Source: JARICQ01 sp964527205 (GTDB lineage: Bacteria > Bacillota > Clostridia > Tissierellales > Tissierellaceae). From it: a DNA stretch of 5,770 nt. Below, in pieces: positions 1 through 5,770 of this stretch. Made by a program: the position numbers and the translations under genes. Numbering within the stretch: the stretch's first letter is position 1; each line of letters begins with the position of its first letter. The notes beneath the pieces are model-generated. The model was given only the letters and a program-made list of their open reading frames with translations, was not told where the DNA came from and ran no database searches. Where the stretch lies: contig CAZGQG010000062.1 in the NCBI GenBank assembly GCA_964527205.1, positions 1 to 5,770 of the forward strand. The letters run 5' to 3'.

Positions 1-25
1 GGTTCAAATCCTCTCACCCCGACCA
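1..25 (+). tRNA. tRNA 3' end (partial), probably tRNA-Pro
   Basis: This is the 3' part of a tRNA cut by the window edge. It holds the end of the T-arm (GG, loop TTCAAAT at 3-9, CCTCT at 10-14), the 3' acceptor strand CACCCCG (15-21), discriminator A22 and an encoded CCA (23-25). The anticodon lies outside the window. An acceptor helix of CGGGGTG/CACCCCG with discriminator A is what is usually found in Firmicutes tRNA-Pro, so proline is an inference from the acceptor stem alone. A terminator follows 11 bases after the CCA, so this is the last gene of its transcript. Confidence 0.85.
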
Positions 26-36
26 TTACATAATAG

Positions 37-72
37 AAAGAAGATAAACGAAATCGTTTATCTTCTTTTTTT
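37..72 (+). terminator. Intrinsic terminator after the tRNA
   Basis: A perfect 12-bp inverted repeat AGAAGATAAACG / CGTTTATCTTCT (39-50 and 55-66) has a 4-base AAAT loop. A-T pairs extend it to 14 bp (37-50/55-68), and it runs into a T-tract at 66-72. It ends the tRNA transcript and separates it from the downstream secreted-protein gene, which therefore needs its own promoter. Confidence 0.93.
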
Positions 73-120
73 GTGTTTTATTTGTAATATAGCTGTAACT
101 AATTTGAGATATAGAAGAGA

Positions 121-126
121 TATAAT
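121..126 (+). promoter_or_regulatory. Candidate -10 box for the glycosidase gene
   Basis: A perfect TATAAT lies 83 bases before the start codon at 210. No good -35 hexamer sits at 16-18 bp; the nearest TTGAGA (104-109) is only 11 bp away. If used, transcription would begin near 133 and give a leader of about 77 bases. The competing candidate is at 163-191. Confidence 0.4.
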
Positions 127-162
127 GTATTCAGTGATAAGCTTAGTATTATTGTGTATCTT

Positions 163-191
163 TTGCCATATCAGTTCGACATTACTATACA
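163..191 (+). promoter_or_regulatory. Candidate sigma-A promoter TTGCCA-17-TATACA
   Basis: TTGCCA (163-168) and TATACA (186-191) are separated by exactly 17 bp and are both close to the sigma-A consensus. The predicted transcription start is about 198. That falls almost on the ribosome site GAGGTGAT (199-206) of the gene starting at 210, so the leader would be very short. Box quality is better than at the upstream TATAAT, but the geometry is less comfortable. Either or both may be used. Confidence 0.4.
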
Positions 192-209
192 AACATATGA
201 GGTGATTAA

Positions 210-3035
210 ATGAAGACAACTTTTAAAAGAGTAATTTTAACATTTCTATCAGCGGCTACCATACTTAGTTCTAGCCCAGCTCTTGGAAATAAAATCCAGG
301 TAAATATGCCAGAAAACATTTATACAAGTGTGGAGGAAAGGATGCTTTCATCAGGAATTAGTCATGAAAGTATTCAAAGATTTACAGCTTCAGGATGGTA
401 CAATATAAATGTAGTTAGGGTGGATTTGAATAATCCCTATGCAAGTATCCAGGGTCTATTCAACCAGGAAGGACTTCCTAAAAGAGATAGCGTATCTGGA
501 ATGGTTAAGAAAAGTGGAGCTATAGCAGGAGTTAATGGAGATTTCTTTAATACAAAACCTCTCTCCTCTCCAATGAGTACTATGATAAATAATGGAGAGA
601 TGATATCAGCTCCCATAGAAAAGGCCTATGCCCTACCAGCAGTATTTATTGATTCTTCAAATAGTGCAAAGGTTGGCTATATAGACAGAAACATGAATGT
701 GGTGAATCACAATAGTGGAAAAAAAGTTATTATAAATACAATAAACAGATTACCTGCCAACTTTACTTCCGTAACCCTATTAAATAAGTACTGGGGAGGA
801 GAATCCATAGGAAACAGATTTAATAAGGATTTAATAGAAGTAGTTGTATCAGGAGATACTGTAAAGGATGTAAGGATAGGTCAAAAACCTACTGCCATAC
901 CAAAGGATGGATATGTGCTAGCAGTAAGGGGAGACAACACCCAGGCTCTGGAAAGCTTTAAGCCAGGAGACAAGGTAGACCTTAATGTCTATACAACTCC
1001 TAGTATGAATGAAATCAAATTTGCCATGGGTGGAGGCAGCATCATCTTAAAAGATGGAGCCCTGTCAAATACTAATATCGATATAAAGGGAAATCATCCT
1101 AGAACAGGAATAGGAGTCAGTGAGGATTCTAAGGAAATGATTCTTGTTACAATAGATGGTAGACATTCTACTTATAGGGGTGTCAGTCAAGAGATGTTTG
1201 GTCAGATCATGAAGGAACTTGGTTCCCACAATGCCATAAATCTTGATGGTGGAGGATCTACAGCCATGGCTGTAAAATCCGAAGACAAGAAGGTAGAAGT
1301 AGTAAATACTCCTTCTGATGGGGGAGAAAGAAGAGTTATCAACGGTGTAGGAGTTTTCTCCAATGCACCTATAGGTGAACTTTCATATTTAAAGCTTGAT
1401 ATAGACAATAAAAACGTCTTCATCAATACTAGTAGAAATATAAGTGTAAAGGCCTATGATGAGAATCACAATAATATTGAAATTGATAAGAGTAAATTAA
1501 GCTATGAGATAGAAGGAGTAGAAAGTGAAATAAAGGGAACTAGTTTCAAGGCTCTTTCCTCCGGAAAGGCCAAGATCCTTGCAAAACATGGGGAAATAGT
1601 AGGAAGCTTAGACATCACAGTCTTGGGACCAGTTGAGGATTTAATCCTTAGCAAGGACCATCTAAGACTAGATGTAAATAGTGAAACTAGCCTTCCTCAG
1701 TTCACAGGAAAAGATGAAAATGGATATGAAGCACCTATATCCTTAGGTGATATAGACCTTAGTCTAAGTGGAGATATAGGCCGTATAGAGGGAGCTAAGT
1801 TTTTCAGTGCTGATAAGACTTCCACAGGAATCTTAACTGCCAAGCTTGGAAATGCCAGTAAGAATATAAAGATCTCTGTAGGCAGCAAGGCTGAATTAGT
1901 TTCCGATTTTGAATCTATAGAAGGCTTTAGTTTTTCTTCTTACCCAGCAGATGTTAGTGGTTCCTTAGCATTATCTGATAATCCTAAGGAGGGCAAGCAC
2001 TCCATAGCCTTAAACTACGACCTTACTAAGGGTCAGGGCAATAGGGCAGCCTATCTCAACTTCCCTAACAAAGGCTTTGTCTTTAAGGGCGAGCCCCTAA
2101 AGATTGGTATATGGGTAAAGGGAGATAAGTCTGGAACTTGGCTAAGAGCTCAGTTAGCAGATGCCAAGGGAAAAACTCACTATCTTGATTTTACAAAAAA
2201 TCTAAACTTTGATGATTGGAAATTCTTAGAAGCTAAACTAGGGGACAATGTATCCTATCCAGTAAGGCTTGAAAGAATCTATCCAGTAGAGACAGAACCG
2301 GGAAAGAAATACTCTGGCACCATTCTTTTAGATGCTTTGACAGGATTCTATTCTCCAGATGCTACAAATGTTAATCCACCAAAGGCAACAGTATTTAAGG
2401 ATAAGCTAAATACAGGAGATGAGCTTAGGGAAGGTGGCTATAGATTTAGTGTCACTTCAGACCATGTAGGATTAAATCAATTAATGGGCTATGACGTTGA
2501 AACATCTATTAAGGATAAGATAAATAAGAATAAAATAAATATTTTCTTAAATGGAATGACAGATGCTTCAAGAAATGGCCTTGATAACCACGCCATCTTA
2601 AACGCTTCTGGAGCCTATTCCACCAACAAGCATGGAGATGTGTATTTTATCCACGCAAACACTGGAAAGGGTGGCTTAAGAGCCTCTAATCCTAGGCAGT
2701 GGACGAGCCTGATCTATCAATTGGAAAATAGGGATGAAAATAATATAATCTTACTTCTTACCAGTCCAGTATTTGGAAGTAAGGGCTTTAGTGATTCTTT
2801 AGAGGCAGATCTACTTCACAAGCATTTAGTAGAAGCACAGCAAAAAGGCAAGAATGTATTTGTTATTCAAGGTAGCACTACTAATAGCTCTACTTTAAAA
2901 GAGGGAATTAGGTATATAGAATTAAATACAAGAAAAGCTGAATCCAAGGATGATATTTACAAGAAATATATAATAGAATTTGTAGTCAACAAGGATAAGA
3001 CCAGTTATCAAATAAATCCTTTATTTACAAAATAG
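210..3035 (+). CDS. Exported phosphodiester glycosidase (NAGPA-domain) multidomain protein
   Basis: This is a 941-residue secreted protein. The start follows a good ribosome site (GAGGTGAT, 199-206). Residues 1-26 are a signal peptide: KTTFKR, a hydrophobic core, and a likely cleavage after ALG. The mature part has no cysteine, no LPXTG motif and no visible membrane anchor. Residues ~75-383 match the NAGPA phosphodiester glycosidase family: GVNGDFF (about 107-113), GGGS (274-277), HPRTGIG (from 296), IDGRHS (about 315-320) and the hallmark LDGGGST (345-351). Family members hydrolyse sugar-1-phosphodiester bonds; the natural bacterial substrate here is unknown, and an envelope polymer is a guess. 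Residues ~389-472 and ~475-560 look like two Ig-like beta domains. Residues ~564-715 look like a jelly-roll carbohydrate-binding module. Residues ~725-941 resemble a calcineurin-type phosphoesterase without its metal motifs. The gene is monocistronic, with a terminator at 3041-3073. The glycosidase call is firm; the accessory domains are less certain. Confidence 0.9.
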   Translation: MKTTFKRVILTFLSAATILSSSPALGNKIQVNMPENIYTSVEERMLSSGISHESIQRFTASGWYNINVVRVDLNNPYASIQGLFNQEGLPKRDSVSGMVKKSGAIAGVNGDFFNTKPLSSPMSTMINNGEMISAPIEKAYALPAVFIDSSNSAKVGYIDRNMNVVNHNSGKKVIINTINRLPANFTSVTLLNKYWGGESIGNRFNKDLIEVVVSGDTVKDVRIGQKPTAIPKDGYVLAVRGDNTQALESFKPGDKVDLNVYTTPSMNEIKFAMGGGSIILKDGALSNTNIDIKGNHPRTGIGVSEDSKEMILVTIDGRHSTYRGVSQEMFGQIMKELGSHNAINLDGGGSTAMAVKSEDKKVEVVNTPSDGGERRVINGVGVFSNAPIGELSYLKLDIDNKNVFINTSRNISVKAYDENHNNIEIDKSKLSYEIEGVESEIKGTSFKALSSGKAKILAKHGEIVGSLDITVLGPVEDLILSKDHLRLDVNSETSLPQFTGKDENGYEAPISLGDIDLSLSGDIGRIEGAKFFSADKTSTGILTAKLGNASKNIKISVGSKAELVSDFESIEGFSFSSYPADVSGSLALSDNPKEGKHSIALNYDLTKGQGNRAAYLNFPNKGFVFKGEPLKIGIWVKGDKSGTWLRAQLADAKGKTHYLDFTKNLNFDDWKFLEAKLGDNVSYPVRLERIYPVETEPGKKYSGTILLDALTGFYSPDATNVNPPKATVFKDKLNTGDELREGGYRFSVTSDHVGLNQLMGYDVETSIKDKINKNKINIFLNGMTDASRNGLDNHAILNASGAYSTNKHGDVYFIHANTGKGGLRASNPRQWTSLIYQLENRDENNIILLLTSPVFGSKGFSDSLEADLLHKHLVEAQQKGKNVFVIQGSTTNSSTLKEGIRYIELNTRKAESKDDIYKKYIIEFVVNKDKTSYQINPLFTK

Positions 3036-3040
3036 AATGA

Positions 3041-3073
3041 AAAAAAGTGAAGATCTAAGATCTTCACTTTTTT
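3041..3073. terminator. Bidirectional terminator between convergent genes
   Basis: The inverted repeat GTGAAGATC (3047-3055) / GATCTTCAC (3059-3067) has a 3-base loop. It is flanked by six A on the left (3041-3046) and six T on the right (3068-3073), so each strand reads as a hairpin followed by a T-run. It lies 5 bases after the glycosidase stop and 14 bases after the mreB stop on the other strand, so it can end both convergent transcripts. Confidence 0.93.
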
Positions 3074-3087
3074 ATTTGTTTTAAATT

Positions 3088-4095
3088 TTATTGTTCCTTA
3101 TATTGCTTGGCCAAACTTTCTATCCACTTAAGGGACTTACCCGTTCCCCTGGCAACAGCTGTAATAGGATCTGTTGCTATCTTAACCTTTATCCCTGTTC
3201 TCTCTTCTATTAGCTTGTCTATACCATAAAGTAGGGATCCTCCACCTGTCATTAGAATACCCTTAGTACTTATGTCTGAGGATAGCTCTGGAGGGGTAAT
3301 TTCAAGTACATTAAGTATGGTATCCATTATCTCTCTTACAGGATCAGCCAAGGCCTCTAGCATATCACTTGAAGATATCTTTATATTTATAGGTAGGCCT
3401 GTTAGGAGATTCCTGCCCCTGATCTCTTGGAATACTTCTGAATCTCTTTTATAGGCAGATCCTATTGTAAACTTTAATTCTTCTGCTGACCTTTCACCAA
3501 TCATAACATTGTATTTCTTTCTTATATATCTTATTATTGCCTCATCAAAATCATCTCCCCCAACCTTAAGGGCCCTATTAACAACCATGCCTCCCAGGGA
3601 TATAACTGCTATATCTGTAGTACCTCCACCTATGTCTACAATCATATTACCACTTGGTTCTGTTATATCTATGCCTGAGCCTATGGCTGCTGCTATAGGT
3701 TCTTCTATTAAAGTAGTCTTTGCGGCTCCCGCCTGGTTGCTTGAATCTATTACTGCTCTCTTTTCTACCTCTGTTATTCCGCTGGGAACACAGAGCACTA
3801 TTCTAGGCTTTAGTATGTAATTACCTACAGCCTTCTTTATAAAATATTTAAGTAGCTTTTGAGTTGTTTCATAATCTGATATTACACCATCTTTTATAGG
3901 CCTAATGGCTACAATATTGGCAGGAGTTCTGCCTATCATGTTTCTAGCTTCCTCTCCAATTGCCAGTACCTTATTAGTATCTGTATCTATGGCTACAACA
4001 GATGGTTCATTTATTACTACTCCCTTGCCCCTGACATAAACTAAAACACTAGCCGTACCAAGGTCTATTCCCACATCCGCTCTTAATCTACACAT
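3088..4095 (-). CDS. mreB: Rod shape-determining protein, MreB/Mbl family
   Basis: This is a bacterial actin homologue that forms membrane-associated filaments steering the peptidoglycan elongation machinery. From the chosen ATG (4093-4095) it is 335 residues, the usual MreB/Mbl length. Nucleotide-binding motifs are intact: phosphate-1 GIDLGTAS (9-16), EEP (131-133), phosphate-2 DIGGGTTD (154-161), the adenosine-site TGGGSLL (283-289) and the C-terminal ARGTGK (315-320). A hydrophobic YIL (93-95) sits where Gram-positive MreB proteins carry the membrane-contact loop. An in-frame ATG 18 bases upstream (4113) has no ribosome site, whereas AAGGCGGTG precedes the chosen one well. The stretch around residues 25-75 (INEPSVVA, VLAIGEEAR) is Mbl-like, while CVPSGIT and the following part are MreB-like, so the paralogue cannot be settled here. 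It is transcribed alone, after the murA terminator and from its own promoter. There is no mreC or mreD next to it. Confidence 0.95.
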   Translation of the reverse strand: MCRLRADVGIDLGTASVLVYVRGKGVVINEPSVVAIDTDTNKVLAIGEEARNMIGRTPANIVAIRPIKDGVISDYETTQKLLKYFIKKAVGNYILKPRIVLCVPSGITEVEKRAVIDSSNQAGAAKTTLIEEPIAAAIGSGIDITEPSGNMIVDIGGGTTDIAVISLGGMVVNRALKVGGDDFDEAIIRYIRKKYNVMIGERSAEELKFTIGSAYKRDSEVFQEIRGRNLLTGLPINIKISSSDMLEALADPVREIMDTILNVLEITPPELSSDISTKGILMTGGGSLLYGIDKLIEERTGIKVKIATDPITAVARGTGKSLKWIESLAKQYKEQ

Positions 4096-4100
4096 TTGTA

Positions 4101-4109
4101 CACCGCCTT
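4101..4109 (-). promoter_or_regulatory. Ribosome binding site deciding the mreB start
   Basis: On the minus strand this reads AAGGCGGTG, 8 of 9 matches to AAGGAGGTG, with TACAA between it and the ATG at 4095-4093. The upstream ATG at 4113 is preceded only by AT-rich sequence, so this site selects the shorter product beginning MCRLRADVG. Confidence 0.75.
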
Positions 4110-4134
4110 GCATAAAATATTTACACTTATATAC

Positions 4135-4145
4135 ATTATATTATA
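4135..4145 (-). promoter_or_regulatory. Candidate mreB promoter -10 region
   Basis: Two overlapping TATAAT hexamers lie on the minus strand (4145-4140 and 4140-4135). No convincing -35 is found at the right distance. Initiation near 4128 would give a leader of about 33 bases before the ATG at 4095. A separate promoter is expected because the murA terminator at 4230-4262 lies between the genes. Confidence 0.5.
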
Positions 4146-4229
4146 AAAAACTTAAAAAATCTCCTCTTTAAGGGAAATTCTTTTTAATTTTCTGAATTAA
4201 ATAAATATAGGCCTTGTTTTAAGGTACAC

Positions 4230-4262
4230 AAAAAATTCCCATCTGCTTCCAGGGAATTTTTT
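4230..4262. terminator. Terminator after murA (symmetrical)
   Basis: AAAAATTCCC (4231-4240) pairs with GGGAATTTTT (4252-4261) around an 11-base loop. On the minus strand the hairpin ends in TTTTTT then GTG and begins about 22 bases after the murA stop, so it ends the murA transcript before mreB. The plus strand also ends in a T-run (4257-4262), so it could also stop antisense transcription entering murA from the mreB side. Confidence 0.88.
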
Positions 4263-4283
4263 ATAATATTAGATAAGCTTATC

Positions 4284-5534
4284 CTATCTTCTATATATTT
4301 TTGCACCTAGCTTAGAGAATTTCTCTTCCACATCTTCGTATCCTCTGTCTATGTGATATATATTTCCTATCTCCGTTACCCCATCAGAAACCAAGCCTGC
4401 TAGGATAAGTGCTGCACCTGCCCTTAGGTCTGTTGCCTTTACCTGGGCTGCAGTTAGGTTCTTAACACCCTTTATAATGGCAGATCTTCCGTCTATGGTG
4501 ATATTTGCTCCCATTCTTCCCAATTCCTCTGCATGCATAAATCTATTTTCAAAAACAGTTTCTATGGCAAGATTTGTACCTTCAGTAACGCTCATCATAG
4601 CCATAAACTGAGCCTGCATGTCCGTAGGAAATCCTGGATATGGCAGGGTTTTTATATCTATTGGCTTTAATTTCTTTGGAGCTATAACCCTTACAGAGTC
4701 ACCTGTCTCAATTATTTCACAGCCTGCTTCCTTAAGCTTTGCAATGGCAGGCTTTATATGGGATGTAATAACATTTTGGATCAAGACATCTCCACCACTA
4801 ATAGCCGCAGCTACCATAAAGGTTCCTGCTTCTATCCTATCTGGGATTATTGAATGCTTGGCTCCGTAGAGTTTTTCTACGCCCTTGATTCTTATAGTGG
4901 ATGTACCAGCTCCCTTAACATTTGCACCTAGCTTGTTTAGGAAGTTAGATAGGTCTACTATCTCAGGTTCCATGGCAGCATTGTCAATAACTGTCTCTCC
5001 CTGGGCCAAAACAGCAGCCATCATTATGTTTTCAGTTGCTCCAACTGAAGGAAAATCTAGGTAAACCTTGTCTCCAATCAATTTATCAGCAAAGGCTCCA
5101 ATATTTCCATGATCTGAATCTATGGTTGCTCCTAGGGCTCTAAAGCCTTTCAAATGTAGGTCTATAGGTCTAGTTCCTATGGCACATCCTCCTGGTAGGG
5201 AGGTAAGTGTCCTACCTAATCTGGTAAGCAGGGGTCCCATTACTAGAAATGAGGCTCTCATCTTACTCATAAGTTCATATTTAGTTTCATAATTATTAAC
5301 ATCTTTAGAATTTATCTTTATAGTTCCCTTGTCAAGCTTTTCAACCTTAGCTCCCAAGGTGCTTAGAACCTCACACATTACTTCAACATCTTTTAACTCC
5401 GGAACATCTTCAAGTATGATATCCTCAGTTCCAAGCAAGGATGCCGCAAGTATAGGTAGTGCTGAATTCTTAGCTCCTGATATCCTTACGCTACCCTTTA
5501 ATGGGGGGCTCTTTTCCACCATTATCTTTTCCAA
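4284..5534 (-). CDS. murA: UDP-N-acetylglucosamine 1-carboxyvinyltransferase (MurA)
   Basis: MurA transfers enolpyruvate from phosphoenolpyruvate to the 3'-OH of UDP-GlcNAc, the first committed step of peptidoglycan synthesis, in the cytoplasm. The 416-residue product has the family's full length and its two inside-out alpha/beta halves. Key residues are visible: K22-N23 in SGAKNS, R93, the catalytic loop LPGGCAIGTRP with C117 and R122 (E. coli C115 and R120), D305 in GFPTDMQAQ, R371, and R397 in HIDRGYE. A cysteine rather than aspartate in the loop predicts fosfomycin sensitivity at the target. The start is TTG (5534-5532), supported by the ribosome site AGGAGGAGA seven bases away and by the conserved-looking MEKIMVE start. 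The next in-frame ATG (5522-5520) is too far from the site. Firmicutes often carry two MurA paralogues. The neighbour mbl/mreB suggests the MurAA locus, but that is inference. The leader contains two candidate promoters. Confidence 0.97.
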   Translation of the reverse strand: MEKIMVEKSPPLKGSVRISGAKNSALPILAASLLGTEDIILEDVPELKDVEVMCEVLSTLGAKVEKLDKGTIKINSKDVNNYETKYELMSKMRASFLVMGPLLTRLGRTLTSLPGGCAIGTRPIDLHLKGFRALGATIDSDHGNIGAFADKLIGDKVYLDFPSVGATENIMMAAVLAQGETVIDNAAMEPEIVDLSNFLNKLGANVKGAGTSTIRIKGVEKLYGAKHSIIPDRIEAGTFMVAAAISGGDVLIQNVITSHIKPAIAKLKEAGCEIIETGDSVRVIAPKKLKPIDIKTLPYPGFPTDMQAQFMAMMSVTEGTNLAIETVFENRFMHAEELGRMGANITIDGRSAIIKGVKNLTAAQVKATDLRAGAALILAGLVSDGVTEIGNIYHIDRGYEDVEEKFSKLGAKIYRR

Positions 5535-5538
5535 AAAA

Positions 5539-5547
5539 TCTCCTCCT
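5539..5547 (-). promoter_or_regulatory. Ribosome binding site deciding the murA TTG start
   Basis: The minus strand reads AGGAGGAGA. The GGAGG core (5546-5542) is followed by 7 bases and then TTG (5534-5532). The ATG at 5522 is 19 bases from the core and so is unlikely to be the main start. Confidence 0.9.
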
Positions 5548-5607
5548 AATTAATCCCTATTTCTATATAAGCATATTAATTTTACAATTATTTTCTATTT
5601 ACTATAC

Positions 5608-5636
5608 ATTATACCCTATTAGTTAGTTTTTCTTAA
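5608..5636 (-). promoter_or_regulatory. Candidate proximal murA promoter TTAAGA-17-TATAAT
   Basis: On the minus strand TTAAGA (5636-5631, 4 of 6 consensus bases) lies exactly 17 bp from a perfect TATAAT (5613-5608). Transcription would start near 5601 and give a leader of about 66 bases to the TTG start of murA. Confidence 0.65.
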
Positions 5637-5678
5637 GTTTTTTATAAAGTATTTTAGATAAATAAATATCCACTCTCT

Positions 5679-5687
5679 ATTATATCA
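5679..5687 (-). promoter_or_regulatory. Candidate distal murA promoter (extended -10)
   Basis: The minus strand has TGATATAAT, a perfect TATAAT (5684-5679) with the TGn extension. No good -35 is present, but extended -10 promoters often do without one. The transcript would begin near 5672 and run about 138 bases before murA. The space between here and the proximal promoter contains no open frame that I can support. Confidence 0.4.
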
Positions 5688-5770
5688 CTAATCCATAAAT
5701 TTATCTCGCTTTTTGTAAAATTATTATATTATCCAAAAATCAGGTAGTACTCATAAATCACTTCAGTACT

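Noticed and set aside
73..209. Possible riboswitch or T-box leader before the glycosidase gene
   Set aside because: The 137-base gap has no extended stems, no T-box-like motif and no terminator before the gene. Only promoter-like boxes and a ribosome site are visible.
1202..1426. Minus-strand open frame of 74 codons inside the glycosidase gene
   Set aside because: It lies opposite the conserved catalytic region of a well-supported gene, and its translation has no recognisable features.
3509..3820. Plus-strand open frame of 103 codons opposite mreB
   Set aside because: It is a shadow of the conserved mreB nucleotide-binding region. The residue pattern is low-complexity (many S, I, P, T), and no gene context supports it.
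4151..4172. Weak hairpin CTTAAA/TTTAAG followed by T-run on the minus strand upstream of mreB
   Set aside because: It has only six mostly A-T pairs with a 10-base loop. It is too weak to call a terminator or attenuator, and it lies upstream of the likely mreB transcription start.
4272..4283. Perfect 12-base palindrome GATAAGCTTATC directly after the murA stop
   Set aside because: It has no loop or T-run of its own and sits beside a much better terminator at 4230-4262. A similar GATAAGCTTA at 136-145 suggests coincidence around an AAGCTT core.
5329..5553. Plus-strand open frame of 74 codons opposite the murA start
   Set aside because: It covers the murA N-terminus and ribosome site in antisense and has no convincing features of its own.
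5729..5770. Minus-strand frame open from the window edge for 13 codons, ending in TAA at 5731-5729
   Set aside because: It could be the end of an upstream gene (STEVIYEYYLIFG), but 13 codons in AT-rich DNA is too short to support, and no terminator follows before the murA promoters.

Overview
The window looks like chromosomal DNA of a low-GC Gram-positive bacterium (Firmicutes, probably a clostridial or Tissierellia-type anaerobe). The AT-rich intergenic DNA, strong AGGAGG-type ribosome sites, T-rich intrinsic terminators, frequent AGA and ATA codons, and an MreB intermediate between Bacillus MreB and Mbl all point that way. The genus assignment is inference. I see no mobile element, CRISPR array or phage gene. 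This is mostly a conserved cell-envelope region.

Layout. Positions 1-25 are the 3' end of a tRNA (probably tRNA-Pro), followed by a strong intrinsic terminator (37-72). A plus-strand gene (210-3035) encodes a 941-residue exported multidomain protein. It has a signal peptide, a phosphodiester glycosidase (NAGPA-type) domain, two Ig-like segments, a jelly-roll-like segment and a C-terminal domain resembling a metallophosphoesterase that has lost its metal-ligand motifs. A bidirectional terminator (3041-3073) separates it from the convergent minus-strand mreB/mbl gene (3088-4095). Upstream of mreB lie its own short leader and promoter, then the murA terminator (4230-4262), then minus-strand murA (4284-5534), which begins with TTG. 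The remaining 5535-5770 holds the murA leader with two candidate promoters and no supportable gene.

Functions. MurA makes the first committed peptidoglycan precursor in the cytoplasm. MreB organises the elongation machinery that inserts peptidoglycan along the cell. The exported glycosidase probably acts on a phosphodiester-linked sugar in the envelope or its surroundings. The three share a cell-envelope theme but appear to be three separate transcription units. In Bacillus and many clostridia, sporulation genes (spoIID, spoIIID) lie between murA and mbl. Here the two are direct neighbours with nothing between, which may reflect loss or relocation of those genes.

Nothing here is a convincing new system. 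The items most worth a second look are the degenerate phosphoesterase-like C-terminus of the glycosidase, the spo-less murA-mreB junction and two start-codon decisions.
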